The notes under the pieces were generated by a model. That model had not been told where the DNA came from. It searched no databases and saw only the letters and a program-made list of their open reading frames with translations. From CAXXOK01 sp964497495 (GTDB lineage: Bacteria > Bacillota > Clostridia > Christensenellales > Aristaeellaceae), in contig CAZCCZ010000003.1 of the NCBI GenBank assembly GCA_964497495.1, positions 77,812-141,811 of the forward strand: DNA of 64,000 bases, written 5' to 3'. Positions within the stretch are counted from its first letter, which is position 1. Every line of letters begins with the position of its first letter. Below are positions 8,470 to 16,514 of this stretch, piece after piece. The position numbers and the translations under genes are program-made.

Positions 8470-9156
8470 ATGGCAACATCGAGGTTTAGTCTATTCATGT
8501 TGGAAATTCCTGCAGACCTCACAACATCCCGAATGGCTGAGTTGCTAACATTTCGCAATGATGACGTAAGCAAGATCGTTGTTGATGACTACGATGATAC
8601 AAATATCGACGGTTACTATGTTTCAAAAGTCAAGAAGAATGAGATCATCTTCAATTTTGGTACAAGTCAGCTTGAACATACAGTTGTTGAACGTTCTATG
8701 CTTGTAAAGTTCAATCTTAATTCTGCATTACAATTGTTGATATGTGTTGGGAATGTGTCACTGGTGAATCAGATGATCACTCAAATATCGATCTGTTTTG
8801 ACAATAGAGTTACTGTTGATGCCAAGCAGATTGATTTGGCACAGTTAGTATCAGAACTGGCTTTCGATAAAAGCATACTTCTAAAAAAAGCAAGGATAAA
8901 CGAAATCATCTTGGAAAACGGGGTTCTCGCCAATTGCACATTTGAATTTGATCAGTATGAAAATGCAATGAGAATATTGGAAAAGAATAAAGACAGAATA
9001 GCACAAATATGTGTATACATTCCATTTCAAAAGGATTATGACATTGACGGAGTATCATGCACGATATATAAATCTGGGTCGCTGATTATACATACAGCTT
9101 TTTCATCTTTTTCGGAACAACTGAAAAAAACAATATATCGCCTCTATTCAAAATAG
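8470..9156 (+). CDS. unknown protein, possible TBP-like C-terminal domain; first gene of a candidate defence operon
   Basis: A 228-aa AT-rich gene. ATG 8470 is preceded by AAGGG at 5-nt spacing and is preferred over GTG 8443 and ATG 8455. No catalytic motif is visible in residues 1-130. The last ~90 residues alternate strands and a helix and include DGVSCTIYKSGSLIIHT (about 193-209), which resembles the strand signature of TATA-binding-protein-like domains (as in RNase HIII: a hydrophobic strand, Y/F-x-S-G, hydrophobic strand). That resemblance is inference and needs a structure prediction. It is followed after 12 nt by a PD-(D/E)xK nuclease gene, so it is probably a DNA- or nucleic-acid-sensing partner. 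Confidence 0.6.
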   Translation: MATSRFSLFMLEIPADLTTSRMAELLTFRNDDVSKIVVDDYDDTNIDGYYVSKVKKNEIIFNFGTSQLEHTVVERSMLVKFNLNSALQLLICVGNVSLVNQMITQISICFDNRVTVDAKQIDLAQLVSELAFDKSILLKKARINEIILENGVLANCTFEFDQYENAMRILEKNKDRIAQICVYIPFQKDYDIDGVSCTIYKSGSLIIHTAFSSFSEQLKKTIYRLYSK

Positions 9157-9168
9157 GAGGGACTCAAG

Positions 9169-10110
9169 ATGGGTGAGAATGCGACGAAAATCGGACAGCG
9201 ACTTGAAGGCTGGGGAAGTAATATTTTTTCTGATATGGCGTGGAAAGAAGTCACACGCGATTTAGAAATAGCATGTACCCGTAAGGGCGTACATAAAAAA
9301 AGGACACATGGCATTGATCTGCTTTTGGAATATACTGATCCATATTTGGGTGTAAAGCAAGGCATTATCGTTGAATGTAAGAATAGGCAAATGCGTTCTA
9401 TCACATTAGATGACGTGAATGAATGGGTTTTGGAATTGCAAAACTTAATCGAATGTTCTCATTCGGCGCCGGAGCTAAAAAGATTAAATTTCGATTCTGA
9501 AATATCAACAGGACTGTTACTTGTTCATGCTAATGACGTGTTCGATGCAAAAAGATGGCGCGAAATCTTACGAGCAGTCCAAGTTAAAATTAAGAGAACG
9601 AGAATGAGCATATACATAGCTTCGAATATCCAGATTGACATGTGGCAATCCGTCATTAACTATATTCATAAAAAAGATGGAACATTATCATTTGTTTATC
9701 CGAGTATAAACGAATCAAATCCTCGTGATACAAACTATATTACAGTTAACTTCCTATTCTCAAAGTATATTTTCGCTGAACAGTTACATAAAGTTGAGGG
9801 CACCGGCAGTAACGGCTATCCCATAACAGAGTACAAACGAAACCGTATTGTTTTTAGTTTTGATGATATTGCTGTGGAATCGTTTCAATATCTTTGGAGT
9901 ATGTTCAAGAAATTCCAGTTTACAGATCACTTAGTCGAGAAGTATATTTTTGTATTCTTCCCAAGAGGTAAAGATGACGTGAAATTTGTGAATGACAACC
10001 TAATAAAATCACTGGAAAACGGCATTACACCTCCCATCACGCAACAAGACAAGGAGAAAATTCATATAGAGTTTTTAGAGAATCGTTACTTATCTCCAGT
10101 AGATAATTGA
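9169..10110 (+). CDS. PD-(D/E)xK nuclease-like protein, second gene of candidate defence operon
   Basis: A 313-aa protein with AGGAGGG 7 nt before ATG 9169. The nuclease core is in the first 75 residues: THGIDLLLEY supplies Asp50, and GIIVECKNRQ supplies Glu69-x-Lys71. This D-(18)-ExK spacing is that of restriction-endonuclease-like folds (Mrr, Holliday resolvase and defence nucleases). The N-terminus (MGENATKIGQRLEGWG) resembles the helix that precedes such cores. The remaining ~240 residues are an unrecognised alpha/beta region rich in aromatic residues. Its neighbours are both unknown proteins in the same operon. Its target (phage DNA or RNA) cannot be read. Confidence 0.75.
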   Translation: MGENATKIGQRLEGWGSNIFSDMAWKEVTRDLEIACTRKGVHKKRTHGIDLLLEYTDPYLGVKQGIIVECKNRQMRSITLDDVNEWVLELQNLIECSHSAPELKRLNFDSEISTGLLLVHANDVFDAKRWREILRAVQVKIKRTRMSIYIASNIQIDMWQSVINYIHKKDGTLSFVYPSINESNPRDTNYITVNFLFSKYIFAEQLHKVEGTGSNGYPITEYKRNRIVFSFDDIAVESFQYLWSMFKKFQFTDHLVEKYIFVFFPRGKDDVKFVNDNLIKSLENGITPPITQQDKEKIHIEFLENRYLSPVDN

Positions 10111-10121
10111 GGTGAAAGTAA

Positions 10122-11243
10122 ATGATTAACGAATATGTGGATAATGTTGAATTAAAACGACTATTCGAAGATAAACTACTGACACCAGAAAACACAAGAT
10201 ATTTCTACAAGAAGCGTGGTATTTTAATGGCATCACAAAAGCCAGACGATCTTGCAGATCAAGCATATACCATTTTCTTGGGAACAAGTGATATACAAGA
10301 ACTGCAGGATATGATGAATGTTGATGGCAGCTATATCCAATCTGCCGTTTTTCAATTGGAATGCACAGCCTACAATCCTGATTCCTTCATAGAGGAATTG
10401 GTAGATGATATAAGCGCATCAAAGCGATGGCCAGGCTATAAATATACTATATCTACACCTACAAAAATCACTGATGATGAAGTTACTTTTTCGCTTCAAT
10501 ACGAAAAAGTAAACCGCGGGAGCAACCGCTTCCAAGCATGTGAAATCAAGCGAATCAACGTCAATTTTAGAAGATCTGCAAAGGATCGCTTATTAGTTGA
10601 TGTTCGACAATCTACAACTGGTGATGCAACAAAAGCCATCACTTACCTAAAAGACCTGGCGCATGCATCCTCTGTTTCCGTTGACGATCCCGATAAATTC
10701 ATGATAGATTTTATGAGCCTTGAGGCTCTGACATCACGACACAGAGTTGATTTCTTTGATAAGTTCGCTGCTGAGCAGTTTGAAGACTGGTACTTAAAAA
10801 CAATAAATGGGATGTCAATAAAGCGTGGAAAAAACATTGAAAATGGAGATGAAGAAGAAGATACCGAGGATATCGGTGAACAAGAGATAACTGGCGAATC
10901 GAATGACCTTGCCGGGATAAATCAAGCCATTCTTAATGGTCAAGCCCTACGTAGTAACAAGTTCGTTAACACATGCATAGAGCAAGGGTTCTATATTTCT
11001 TCGATGAAATATCATTATGTTATGAAGGGCGATGCAACTGAATATGTCATAGCAATAAGTAGTAAAAGAAACGTAATTCATGTAGATATGGTTCGTTCAT
11101 ATCGAGATGATGACGATGACAAACCAGTAGTGTTTCCTTATTCAAAAGATGATCAAGATGCCATTATCCGTATTTTTCAAGAAAAGGTGCAAGAGATTTA
11201 CTCCGATTTGATGAACGTACAAAAAGCTATCTCATCAGGCTGA
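10122..11243 (+). CDS. unknown partner protein with acidic linker, third gene of candidate defence operon
   Basis: A 373-aa protein, 11 nt after the nuclease gene, with an AGGTGAAAG site. The first ~65 residues (LFEDKLLTPENTRYFYKKRG ... DLADQAYTIFLGTSDIQEL) have the helix-R-G-hydrophobic pattern that I recall from partners of PD-(D/E)xK nucleases in two-gene anti-phage modules such as GAPS4; this is a weak, memory-based resemblance. A strongly acidic stretch at about residues 240-259 (ENGDEEEDTEDIGEQE) separates two domains, perhaps as a DNA mimic or flexible linker. No enzyme motif is visible. The operon appears to end here. Confidence 0.65.
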   Translation: MINEYVDNVELKRLFEDKLLTPENTRYFYKKRGILMASQKPDDLADQAYTIFLGTSDIQELQDMMNVDGSYIQSAVFQLECTAYNPDSFIEELVDDISASKRWPGYKYTISTPTKITDDEVTFSLQYEKVNRGSNRFQACEIKRINVNFRRSAKDRLLVDVRQSTTGDATKAITYLKDLAHASSVSVDDPDKFMIDFMSLEALTSRHRVDFFDKFAAEQFEDWYLKTINGMSIKRGKNIENGDEEEDTEDIGEQEITGESNDLAGINQAILNGQALRSNKFVNTCIEQGFYISSMKYHYVMKGDATEYVIAISSKRNVIHVDMVRSYRDDDDDKPVVFPYSKDDQDAIIRIFQEKVQEIYSDLMNVQKAISSG

Positions 11244-11967
11244 TATGTGTTTTCTTACAACAATGGTAACTCCATATGCAAGAGTCGTATCATTTTTTGG
11301 TCACGTCAAGGATTTTGCGCACATTTGTGGAATCCGAGCGCCAAGCGGTTGTCGCCAGATGATATTTCCAGATTCCCCGAGCCGAAGCACCGTGTAGGCT
11401 ACCAAGCAGCCACCGTCGCCTGCGGTGGTGGCTTGTACTTGAGAGGCGTTGGGCCTAGCTTCATCCTTACACGATTCCCCGTTTCATAGTGCACCCACCC
11501 CCGATTGTATCAATAATATAAGCATTTTCCAACGTGCGTAAGGGAGTGTAACTTGGTAATGAACGATGTTCCTGATTCATATGTCGTAGCATTGTGAATG
11601 AACAAGAAAAGAAGTCTATCGGGATTTTCTTGAGGTGGTTTTAATTATGTAATGAATAGACTCCCCTCTTGACCACCATGATAGTGAAAACAAACCCCGT
11701 ATAATGAAAATTACTGCGAGTAATAAATATGGTGGCGAACAGAGTTGCGGAAGATTCCTGCAACTTGGTTTCGTATCTGCGTCCGGTTACTGCGTTTCTC
11801 ATGGAACTTATGGATGATTGGTCAGCTTCCAAAGCCTATCTCAGCGATGAATCCATTCGTACCCTGTGCCACAAGCGGCGTAATTCATTGGCGGAGTGCT
11901 TCGATTTTGCAAACATCGTTTGACTATATTTTTCGATTCCTCAGTGTTTATCAGAGGGCAATGGTAA
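11244..11967. other. 724-bp non-coding or decayed stretch between cargo genes
   Basis: No convincing gene. An imperfect GC-rich hairpin lies at about 11401-11436 (CCAAGCAGCCACCG facing CGGTGGTGGCTTG) without a T-tract, and a CAAGAAAA/TTTTCTTG hairpin lies around 11600-11630. An 80-codon frame (11247-11489) and a 64-codon frame (11729-11923) lack ribosome-binding sites and recognisable domains. Base composition shifts from GC-richer (11330-11470) to AT-rich, suggesting patchwork insertion debris. Confidence 0.55.
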
Positions 11968-14900
11968 CTACTTTTTCTTTGCTAACTCAAGGTATAATTT
12001 ATTAAGACGACCCATTATTCGTTTCAATTCGTCATCATTGTTATACTCTCTGTGCGCTTCTTGCGATAACATTGATATTTCCCTATGCGTTTCATTCCCA
12101 CTGTCATATTTTGGTATATAAATCCGCGGCCTAATAGGAAACGATCTTGAATCCGACGACTTAAGTACATATTCAAAAGCAACTGGGGTATTCATTACTC
12201 CACAAATATAGTGCGCTTCATCATAGGTAATGAACCTTCCATCAATATCTTCACAAATAGAAACGGCGTGGTTTTGAAACTGCGGTCTCTTCTCCCCGCC
12301 CCATGCAGTATTTACAGTAGAAATAACAGCAGCGCCCCATTTCGTGTTATCACGGAAGACAACATAATTATCAGCGAAACTATAAGCCCCCACCCTTGCT
12401 AATGCGTAAAATTCACCTTTCCTCCCAATGATACGCTCATTATATGTGGTTTGCGCTAAGATTAAGTCTTTATTCTTCTGATAAAAAGCTGATAATCCCG
12501 GAGCACATTTTGTTAATTCGCTAAGGGATATTGGCAATCGGGTGTCACGCTTGTCATAAGGGAAAGGGACAATCCTGCCCGAATATTCAATATGAAATGG
12601 TGTTATATCAATACCTTTTATCAACGGATATAAATACTCTGTTTCTAATAATTCAATTGTTGGCATCACAGGATGCTTTGACTTTTTAAACTGTACATTC
12701 TTTAAGCTTGTACAAGTTCTTGTTGACGGCAGCCCAGATAATTCAAAAATTGTCATCTCTTGCGGGTAGAATTCTATTCCCTCGCGGCCAAGATAATATG
12801 ATTGCCCTGCGACAGATAGAAAATCTTGTATTTGTTGCTTTGATTCAACGTAAGAAAAGAAGTTTTTTGTTTCATGACAAGTTGCAACAATAGATTTCTG
12901 AACATCAAAGTATTCATCCATTGGAAGCGTTTCATGACCATCGTAATTTTTCCTGCGTTTTAAAACATACCAATCGACATCAACACCATTTCGATAATCT
13001 ACCACTTTATAAGAAATATAATAAGTTAAAAACTTTTGTGTTACAGGCTTGAAAGGATGTCCAGATAACGTCCAGTTCGTGAATTTCCTAAAATAAAGGC
13101 GCTTATCGTCCGATAGGTATAGATTCCTGAAACCTTCATACGACTGTTGAAAGATAAGAGGTTCCGGCATAAGGAAGCCTAACACGCCGTCTTTTGAAAG
13201 ATAGTTTTCTGCGACGACATTTAAAATTAGGGCACAAATATTTAGGTTTATTCCTCCTGTTATGCTGTCGCCAGAGAACAATTTCCTTGAAATACAAAGG
13301 GATGCAATTCTATCACGATAACCGGAAGGTAAGCTCTTCCAATCAACCCAAGGAGGATTCCCGACGATAATGTTAAATTTCCCAATATTTGCCGTGGTTA
13401 AGTGATTTGTTATAATGCGTGCCCATATTCCGTTCCAATTCTTCCGCTCTAAATCGACTAATACATCAGCAAGTTTATGAATCTGTCTTTTTATCGATTC
13501 GGTTAAATCTGATACATCAACTAATTTTTCTAAACACGTATAAACGCCATTCTCGTCAAGATTATGAATATATAGTTCAATGGACGTCATTGCTTTTGAA
13601 AATTCCAATGCATCACTAACCATACTTGTAGGGACTAAAATATCTATGGGTGAGGCAAGTGTATTTATCGTGTATTCAAGACAATCTACATTATCATAAA
13701 TACGTTTTCTAGGTACATACGACGAGTCACCTAAATAAATAGGTATTTCTATTTCGTTTTGATCTGTCAATAGATGCGCAATATTAATAAAGTAATTAAC
13801 CCTTGCAGTGAGAACGGCAACAGGGTTTAGGTCAATACCCTTGACACGCGAAAGAACCGCAAGTAGTTGCTCTTTGTTATTTTTGCCCCGTGTTTCTTCA
13901 AGAACTTTATCAATCATAACCGTAATGAATGTTCCAGAACCACAACAAGGGTCAATGCCTTTCCAGTTTTCAATGCGGGTCAGATTTAATGCTTCATCAA
14001 CAACTTGTTGAGCTAACCAACGTTTAGTATAGTATTCACCAAGTGAATGCCGAACTGCAGAGGGTATCATACCTTGATATAATTCTTTGAAGAAATCTGT
14101 TGATTTTGCACCCGTGTTTAATACAGCTTTATCTGAGTATAGGGTTAATATACTAAAAATCCTAGAAATATCTTTAGCCATATCGGCTGTCCATTGTTCT
14201 TTTGTAGAATACCAAGAGAAAAAATCGCCTTCTAGTAGATTAGTGATCCCATAATCTCGGAAAACTGCCCCATCTTCTAGAGTAACAAGGTGGTGTCGGA
14301 GAGCCTCACTATCAATTTCTATTAGTGTCTCAAAATCAATTAATGTTTCCTTATAACGAACTATGCTTGTTATACGATAAGCTATTACCTTAACAATAAT
14401 CATATAAGCAGTTTGCAAGGCAAACAGAGCAATATATTCATCATTACTGCCTTGTATGAATTGTGTGTTTAGCAAACCCTCTAGTGATGCTTTACGGTCT
14501 ATGATTGCTTGCTGCTTTGAAAGATCATCATGGGAAAGACTAAATAGCTCCTTCCACTCTTCAAATAACATTTTTGTCTTTGGTGTCATATGCGTTGATA
14601 AATTAATATATAGCGTTTTTACGAGCGTAAAAGCTATGCCAGTATTTTCAGGAGGCATGCAAAACTGATTGACAAGATTTTCAGAACTCAGGCCAATAAG
14701 GCGTAGTTTTATTATCGCTTGAACTAGTCTATCTAGAATATCAAACGATAATCTATTGAATGGTTCGGTTATAATGCCTGCATCGTTGCGTAATACAAAA
14801 CAGCCTTTTGTACCATCGGTCACAAAACCAACTAATTCTTTATCAAGTGGTACTCCTAAAAGGTAATCTGATATTTGAGAAACAGCTTTATCCTGCTGGC

Positions 14901-15237
14901 TCCTATTAGACAGCGTTGATGGTTGTTTAAACTCAATGATAAGTGCACCAATGGCACTATCTGCTCTACCTTTTGTAATGTGTCGTTTTGTAGCAACTGC
15001 TACTTCTTTTACTGGATTGTATTCAAATCCAAGAGGAACGAAGACATCACGAAAGAAGGCGAATAATTCGCAATCGAAATAATTCTCAATAGTTGCTTCA
15101 TTGGGTGCTATTTTTGATTTTGCAATAATACGCTTACTTAATTCATCTAAAAGTGTTTTGTATTCAACCGAATGAATGATTGCGTTATATTGCTTCTGTT
15201 TCAGGGACTGTAAGCAAGTATTTATTTTATCTGGCAT
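11968..15237 (-). CDS. type IIG-like restriction enzyme with fused N6-adenine methyltransferase
   Basis: A 1089-aa, AT-rich single-chain restriction-modification protein. The N-terminal nuclease has GRADSAIGALIIEFKQP (Asp93, then Glu102-x-Lys104), a PD-(D/E)xK site. The methyltransferase core has a target-readiness motif SLGEYYTKRWLA (about 399-409), SAM-binding motif I DPCCGSGTF (429-437) and catalytic motif IV NPPW (627-630), which mark gamma-class N6-adenine methylation. About 400 C-terminal residues, ending LNKLYLELAKKK, resemble a TaqI-C-like target-recognition domain. Both activities in one chain without separate S or R genes fit type IIG (Eco57I-like) enzymes. It is preceded by a 41-aa gene in the same transcript. 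Recognition sequence is unknown. Confidence 0.88.
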   Translation of the reverse strand: MPDKINTCLQSLKQKQYNAIIHSVEYKTLLDELSKRIIAKSKIAPNEATIENYFDCELFAFFRDVFVPLGFEYNPVKEVAVATKRHITKGRADSAIGALIIEFKQPSTLSNRSQQDKAVSQISDYLLGVPLDKELVGFVTDGTKGCFVLRNDAGIITEPFNRLSFDILDRLVQAIIKLRLIGLSSENLVNQFCMPPENTGIAFTLVKTLYINLSTHMTPKTKMLFEEWKELFSLSHDDLSKQQAIIDRKASLEGLLNTQFIQGSNDEYIALFALQTAYMIIVKVIAYRITSIVRYKETLIDFETLIEIDSEALRHHLVTLEDGAVFRDYGITNLLEGDFFSWYSTKEQWTADMAKDISRIFSILTLYSDKAVLNTGAKSTDFFKELYQGMIPSAVRHSLGEYYTKRWLAQQVVDEALNLTRIENWKGIDPCCGSGTFITVMIDKVLEETRGKNNKEQLLAVLSRVKGIDLNPVAVLTARVNYFINIAHLLTDQNEIEIPIYLGDSSYVPRKRIYDNVDCLEYTINTLASPIDILVPTSMVSDALEFSKAMTSIELYIHNLDENGVYTCLEKLVDVSDLTESIKRQIHKLADVLVDLERKNWNGIWARIITNHLTTANIGKFNIIVGNPPWVDWKSLPSGYRDRIASLCISRKLFSGDSITGGINLNICALILNVVAENYLSKDGVLGFLMPEPLIFQQSYEGFRNLYLSDDKRLYFRKFTNWTLSGHPFKPVTQKFLTYYISYKVVDYRNGVDVDWYVLKRRKNYDGHETLPMDEYFDVQKSIVATCHETKNFFSYVESKQQIQDFLSVAGQSYYLGREGIEFYPQEMTIFELSGLPSTRTCTSLKNVQFKKSKHPVMPTIELLETEYLYPLIKGIDITPFHIEYSGRIVPFPYDKRDTRLPISLSELTKCAPGLSAFYQKNKDLILAQTTYNERIIGRKGEFYALARVGAYSFADNYVVFRDNTKWGAAVISTVNTAWGGEKRPQFQNHAVSICEDIDGRFITYDEAHYICGVMNTPVAFEYVLKSSDSRSFPIRPRIYIPKYDSGNETHREISMLSQEAHREYNNDDELKRIMGRLNKLYLELAKKK

Positions 15238-15257
15238 TACATTAACCTCATAGAAAG

Positions 15258-15383
15258 TTATTTACGAGAAATGTTTCTGACCCTGTTCAATATGATGAAC
15301 TTGATCATTTCGCTTTCCAATGTCTCTTCTGGTACATATTGAGTATCTGGTATATTGATCACGTTGTTATTAACTATACTCAT
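15258..15383 (-). CDS. 41-aa small protein upstream of the restriction-methyltransferase
   Basis: ATG at 15383-15381 has GAGG 7 nt upstream and runs 41 codons to a TAA at 15258-15260, 20 nt before the restriction gene start. The product begins MSIVNNNVINIPDTQ and ends in a basic helix (NRVRNISRK). It is too short for a C-protein helix-turn-helix controller and matches no family I recognise. Ribosome-binding site, promoter and tight spacing argue that it is translated. It could be a regulatory leader peptide, an inhibitor, or the remnant of a larger gene. Confidence 0.6.
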   Translation of the reverse strand: MSIVNNNVINIPDTQYVPEETLESEMIKFIILNRVRNISRK

Positions 15384-15416
15384 ATCAGTCCTCGTAAATC
15401 TCTTGTACTTATATTT

Positions 15417-15445
15417 ATGTTAACTTTTAACTCGCGGCCTGTCAA
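15417..15445 (-). promoter_or_regulatory. promoter of the 41-aa gene and restriction-methyltransferase, with operator-like repeat
   Basis: On the minus strand, TTGACA (15445-15440), a 17-nt spacer and TAACAT (15422-15417). A perfect inverted repeat GTTAA-(3)-TTAAC at 15419-15431 overlaps the -10 element, where a repressor would block transcription. Controlled timing of restriction genes is common, so this repeat is a plausible operator. Confidence 0.55.
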
Positions 15446-15504
15446 TATATTGATTATTGATGAGACATGAATTTTGCTAAACCCGTTAAATAGCAATAAT
15501 CTGT

Positions 15505-15530
15505 TAAGTGCGTCAGTAAGTGCGTCAGTA
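15505..15530. repeat. 12-bp tandem direct repeat near the tRNA boundary
   Basis: TAAGTGCGTCAG occurs twice in tandem (15505-15516 and 15517-15528) and is followed by a third TAA. It lies between the cargo genes and the tRNA terminator. Such short direct repeats near a tRNA can be integrase arm-type sites, but no copy elsewhere is visible here. Confidence 0.5.
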
Positions 15531-15572
15531 AAAAAGAAAAACGCCCATGAAAGTCTTATATCATAAGCGTTT
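15530..15572 (-). terminator. intrinsic terminator of the tRNA transcript
   Basis: On the minus strand, directly after tRNA-Glu: a 12-bp stem AAACGCTTATGA / TCATGGGCGTTT with two G-U pairs and a 10-nt loop, followed by TTCTTTTTT. Confidence 0.8.
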
Positions 15573-15577
15573 GATGG

Positions 15578-15652
15578 TGGTAGCTCCAAGGGGAATCGAA
15601 CCCCTGATTTCGCCTTGAGAGGGCGACGTCTTAACCGCTTGACCATGGAGCC
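15578..15652 (-). tRNA. tRNA-Glu (anticodon CTC)
   Basis: 75 nt on the minus strand. The cloverleaf is complete: acceptor GGCTCCA / TGGAGCT (G-U closing pair), D-arm with AGCGGTTAAGAC, anticodon loop CTCTCAA with anticodon CTC, T-arm with GGTTCGATTCC, and an encoded CCA end. Its 3' end faces the prophage/cargo island, the usual geometry of a tRNA used as an integration site. Confidence 0.93.
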
Positions 15653-15657
15653 ACGAA

Positions 15658-15731
15658 TGGCTGGGGAACTAGGATTCGAACCTAGACAATACGAGTCAGA
15701 GTCGTAGGTGCTACCATTACACAATTCCCCA
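15658..15731 (-). tRNA. tRNA-Gln (anticodon CTG)
   Basis: 74 nt on the minus strand. The acceptor stem TGGGGAA / TTCCCCA with discriminator G and encoded CCA, anticodon loop CTCTGAC (anticodon CTG) and T-arm GGTTCGAATCC give a complete cloverleaf. It is 5 nt upstream of tRNA-Glu and shares its promoter and terminator. Confidence 0.93.
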
Positions 15732-15751
15732 TCGCGCCAGCCGCAGGCATT

Positions 15752-15780
15752 ATTATACGTGGCGGCCGCCGTCCTGTCAA
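15752..15780 (-). promoter_or_regulatory. consensus promoter of the tRNA-Gln/tRNA-Glu unit
   Basis: On the minus strand, TTGACA (15780-15775), a 17-nt spacer and TATAAT (15757-15752), both perfect consensus boxes, lie about 20 nt before the tRNA-Gln 5' end. This is the strength expected for stable RNA. Confidence 0.85.
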
Positions 15781-15828
15781 GCGGTTTATGAAAATGTCGA
15801 GCCTTATAATACGTTGCGCCGCCTGCGT

Positions 15829-16464
15829 TTAACCCTGCCTTTCCAGCCTGCCCAACAGCTCCGCGCCGTCGATGCAGAACCGCATGTCCTTCACGCCAAG
15901 TTTGGCGCCGTAACGGTGCGTGCATTCGTTGGCGGCCGTTACCGCCGCGAGCAGGGTCTCCGCGTCCGCCCCCGCCACGGCGGCGACGGAGCGATAACCC
16001 GCCTCGTAGAACGCTTCGGCCGCGACCGCCCCGATGCCGTTAATACGCGTAAGATCGCAAAGGGCGTACAGCAGCCCCCTTTCCTCCGGTTCGCTTTCAA
16101 GGTATTGCAGAGAAGTCTTGACACCCCGCCGGGCCAGCGCGGAAACCGGCGCACCGACCGCGACGGAAAAATCCGCAAGCGGAACGGGCCTGGGAATCAG
16201 GCCGTACAGTTCCCGGCGAAGAAGCGTCAGGTAGGCCCCCGGCACGGCCGAGGCTGAGGCAAGGGCCGCGATTAAGGCGGGCGAGGCGAGCGCCGCATGC
16301 AACTGGCCCGCGTTGCGAATCCCCAATCGCTCCAGCGCGGCGAACCGCGCGTACAGATCTTCCTTCAGCATCCTCCGCCCCGGGGTCAGCTCCCGGCGCG
16401 CCAGAATATCCCTGAAATCCGAAAGCGTCAGTCTCGCAAGTTCAACGGTACGGGGCATACGCAT
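15829..16464 (-). CDS. DUF4332-like helix-hairpin-helix protein
   Basis: A 211-aa protein. The region LTRINGIGAVAAEAFYEAGY, followed by SVAAVAGADAETLL (about 138-170), is a helix-hairpin-helix of the DUF4332 type, which binds DNA or mediates protein contacts. A second, less clear repeat lies around residues 40-70 (FAALERLGIRNAGQLHAAL). There is no signal peptide or catalytic motif. It has its own minus-strand promoter with a palindrome and is transcribed toward the tRNAs. Biological role unknown. Confidence 0.7.
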   Translation of the reverse strand: MRMPRTVELARLTLSDFRDILARRELTPGRRMLKEDLYARFAALERLGIRNAGQLHAALASPALIAALASASAVPGAYLTLLRRELYGLIPRPVPLADFSVAVGAPVSALARRGVKTSLQYLESEPEERGLLYALCDLTRINGIGAVAAEAFYEAGYRSVAAVAGADAETLLAAVTAANECTHRYGAKLGVKDMRFCIDGAELLGRLERQG

Positions 16465-16514
16465 CCCTCCCGAAATTGGTATCCCGGACGAATCACATCT
16501 CTTTCTCCTGAATG

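Noticed and set aside
11247..11489. 80-codon frame after the cargo operon
   Set aside because: No ribosome-binding site, no recognisable domain, and it spans a hairpin.
11729..11923. 64-codon frame before the restriction gene
   Set aside because: No ribosome-binding site and no recognised family; an overlapping frame is equally long.
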